In this document: positions 63,031 to 64,000 of the stretch, piece after piece | Position numbering within the stretch: position 1 is the stretch's first letter | Layout: every line of letters begins with the position of its first letter | Assembly: GCF_002979775.1 (NCBI RefSeq) | Contig: NZ_PCPR01000005.1 | Location: forward strand, 1 to 64,000 | From: Arthrobacter sp. MYb23 | GTDB lineage: Bacteria > Actinomycetota > Actinomycetes > Actinomycetales > Micrococcaceae | Length of the DNA: 64,000 bases | Direction of reading: 5' to 3' | The notes under the pieces: generated by a model | Databases searched by the model: none | The model's input: only the letters and a program-made list of their open reading frames with translations | Told to the model about the DNA's origin: nothing | Made by a program: the position numbers and the translations under genes

Positions 63031-63990
63031 CTACGAGATGGCTGCGGGTGGTTGTTCCCCGCTGAGCACAGCGAGGGCGTTGTCGGCTGCGAGCATGGCC
63101 ATGGCGGTGCGCGTCTCCACCGTGGCCGAGCCAAGGTGTGGCAGCAGCGCAACATTGTCCAACTCCAGAAGGCCGGGATGGACGCGGGGCTCGTGCTCGT
63201 AGACGTCAAGTCCGGCTCCGGCGATGACACCGTCTCGAAGGGCCGCAGCGAGTGCATCTTCATCGACGATGGGTCCGCGCGCGGTGTTGACCAGAAACGC
63301 CGAGTTCTTCATTGCCGCGAGTTGTTCGGCCCCGATCAGGTGATGAGTGGCGGGACCGTAGGGGCAGTGCAGTGAAACGACGTCGGAAACGGCCAGCAAC
63401 TCGTCCAGATCGACGCGTCGTGCATCCAGTTCCGCGGCGATTGTTGGGTCGATTTCGCTGCGGGACTGGTAGACGATCTCCATGCCGAAGGCTTTGGCCC
63501 GCCGCGCGGTTGCCTGGCCGATGCCGCCCATGCCGACGACGCCGAGTGTCTTGCCCTGCAGGCTGGACCCGAGCAGGAAGAACATGCCCCATTTCCAATC
63601 CTGGCCGGAGCGGATGAGTCGTTCGCCCTCGCCGAGCCTCCTGGTGGCCATGAGGATGAGGCCGAAGGCGATATCGGCTGTGGCGTCGGTGAGCACGCCG
63701 GGTGTGTTGGCGGCGATGACGCCACGTTCCACACAGGCGGGTACGTCGATGTTGTCATATCCGACGGCGACGTTCGCGACGACTTTGAGCTGGGGGCCGG
63801 CGGCGTCGAGCAGTTCAGCATCAACGCGTTCGGTCAGCAGGGACACGATCGCGTCGGCGCCAGCCACGCGACGCAGGAGTTCCTCGCGTCCAATGGACTC
63901 AGGGCCGCTCCAGGCATCGACGTCGTGTTCTGCGCGAAGCTTTTCAAGTGCAGCGTCGGGGATGCGTCCCGTGACGACGACGCGGCTCAT
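63031..63990 (-). CDS. D-2-hydroxyacid dehydrogenase (glyoxylate/hydroxypyruvate reductase type)
   Basis: The 319-residue enzyme has the Rossmann motif VVGMGGIGQAT at 151-161 and the catalytic triad Arg238 (NTARGP), Glu267 (YEHEP) and His285 (LPHLGSAT). The family reduces glyoxylate, hydroxypyruvate or related 2-oxoacids with NAD(P)H. The ATG at 63990 is near the right edge, so its upstream region is not visible. The 211-bp gap to the RibD-like gene holds no recognisable feature. Confidence 0.9.
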   Translation of the reverse strand: MSRVVVTGRIPDAALEKLRAEHDVDAWSGPESIGREELLRRVAGADAIVSLLTERVDAELLDAAGPQLKVVANVAVGYDNIDVPACVERGVIAANTPGVLTDATADIAFGLILMATRRLGEGERLIRSGQDWKWGMFFLLGSSLQGKTLGVVGMGGIGQATARRAKAFGMEIVYQSRSEIDPTIAAELDARRVDLDELLAVSDVVSLHCPYGPATHHLIGAEQLAAMKNSAFLVNTARGPIVDEDALAAALRDGVIAGAGLDVYEHEPRVHPGLLELDNVALLPHLGSATVETRTAMAMLAADNALAVLSGEQPPAAIS

Positions 63991-64000
63991 GCGGTCACGA

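Noticed and set aside
1..64000. Mobile element, prophage or genomic-island boundary
   Set aside because: No transposase, integrase, tRNA-associated direct repeat or phage gene was found, and codon usage looks uniform by eye.

Overview
The window is high-GC, densely packed DNA from an actinobacterium. Mycothiol-linked enzymes (a mycothiol-type maleylpyruvate isomerase and a mycothione reductase), frequent GTG starts, MbtH and a class-F-like sortase fit Actinobacteria. The overall mix of catabolic genes suggests a soil Arthrobacter/Paenarthrobacter-type organism; the genus is an inference. I see no rRNA, tRNA, insertion sequence, prophage or CRISPR array.

Left part (1-9904): an M20 amidohydrolase cut by the window edge diverges from a two-domain Lrp/AsnC regulator. 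A minus-strand operon follows: ABM-domain protein, hyuA, hyuB, APC permease, M24 peptidase. It looks built for uptake and ATP-dependent opening of a cyclic amide (hydantoin/oxoproline type), and a divergent TetR regulator sits next to a palindrome that covers its likely promoter.

10758-21204: an uncharacterised aromatic meta-cleavage cluster. A six-gene minus-strand operon (extradiol dioxygenase, FAH hydrolase/isomerase, cyclase-family hydrolase, FAD monooxygenase, ACMSD-like amidohydrolase, second FAH protein) diverges from an MFS transporter, a LysR regulator and two SDR dehydrogenases. One SDR has His at the catalytic Tyr position.

21244-29458: an XRE regulator and aldo/keto reductase, then a complete 3-hydroxybenzoate/gentisate pathway: transporter, 3-hydroxybenzoate 6-hydroxylase, gentisate 1,2-dioxygenase, maleylpyruvate isomerase, fumarylpyruvate hydrolase and an IclR regulator. 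Two matching TTCTG-N5-CAGAA palindromes lie in its control regions. A TetR regulator and a divergent GH78 alpha-L-rhamnosidase follow, separated by a duplicated 19-bp element.

33106-42438: an organophosphorus locus. phnM and a GntR/HutC regulator diverge, across a GTNTANAC palindrome, from a long operon: phosphonatase-like HAD hydrolase, PhnD, PhnC, a fused PhnE-PhnE permease, a zinc alcohol dehydrogenase and a Tat-exported PhoD-type phosphatase with an extra N-terminal domain. No C-P lyase core genes are present.

42506-48196: a winged-helix protein, a membrane protein with mycothione reductase, and a three-gene envelope set (CHRD-domain protein, lipoprotein-like sortase, lipoprotein).

48222-62046: a compact nonribosomal peptide operon. 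A small secreted repeat protein precedes a 3525-residue trimodular NRPS (C-A-T x3-TE), MbtH, a two-gene ABC exporter and a dedicated Sfp-type PPTase, mostly with overlapping start/stop codons. All three adenylation pockets read almost the same, so the product may be built from three copies of one, probably basic, residue. This is the most likely undescribed system here. A RibD-like reductase and a 2-hydroxyacid dehydrogenase close the window.
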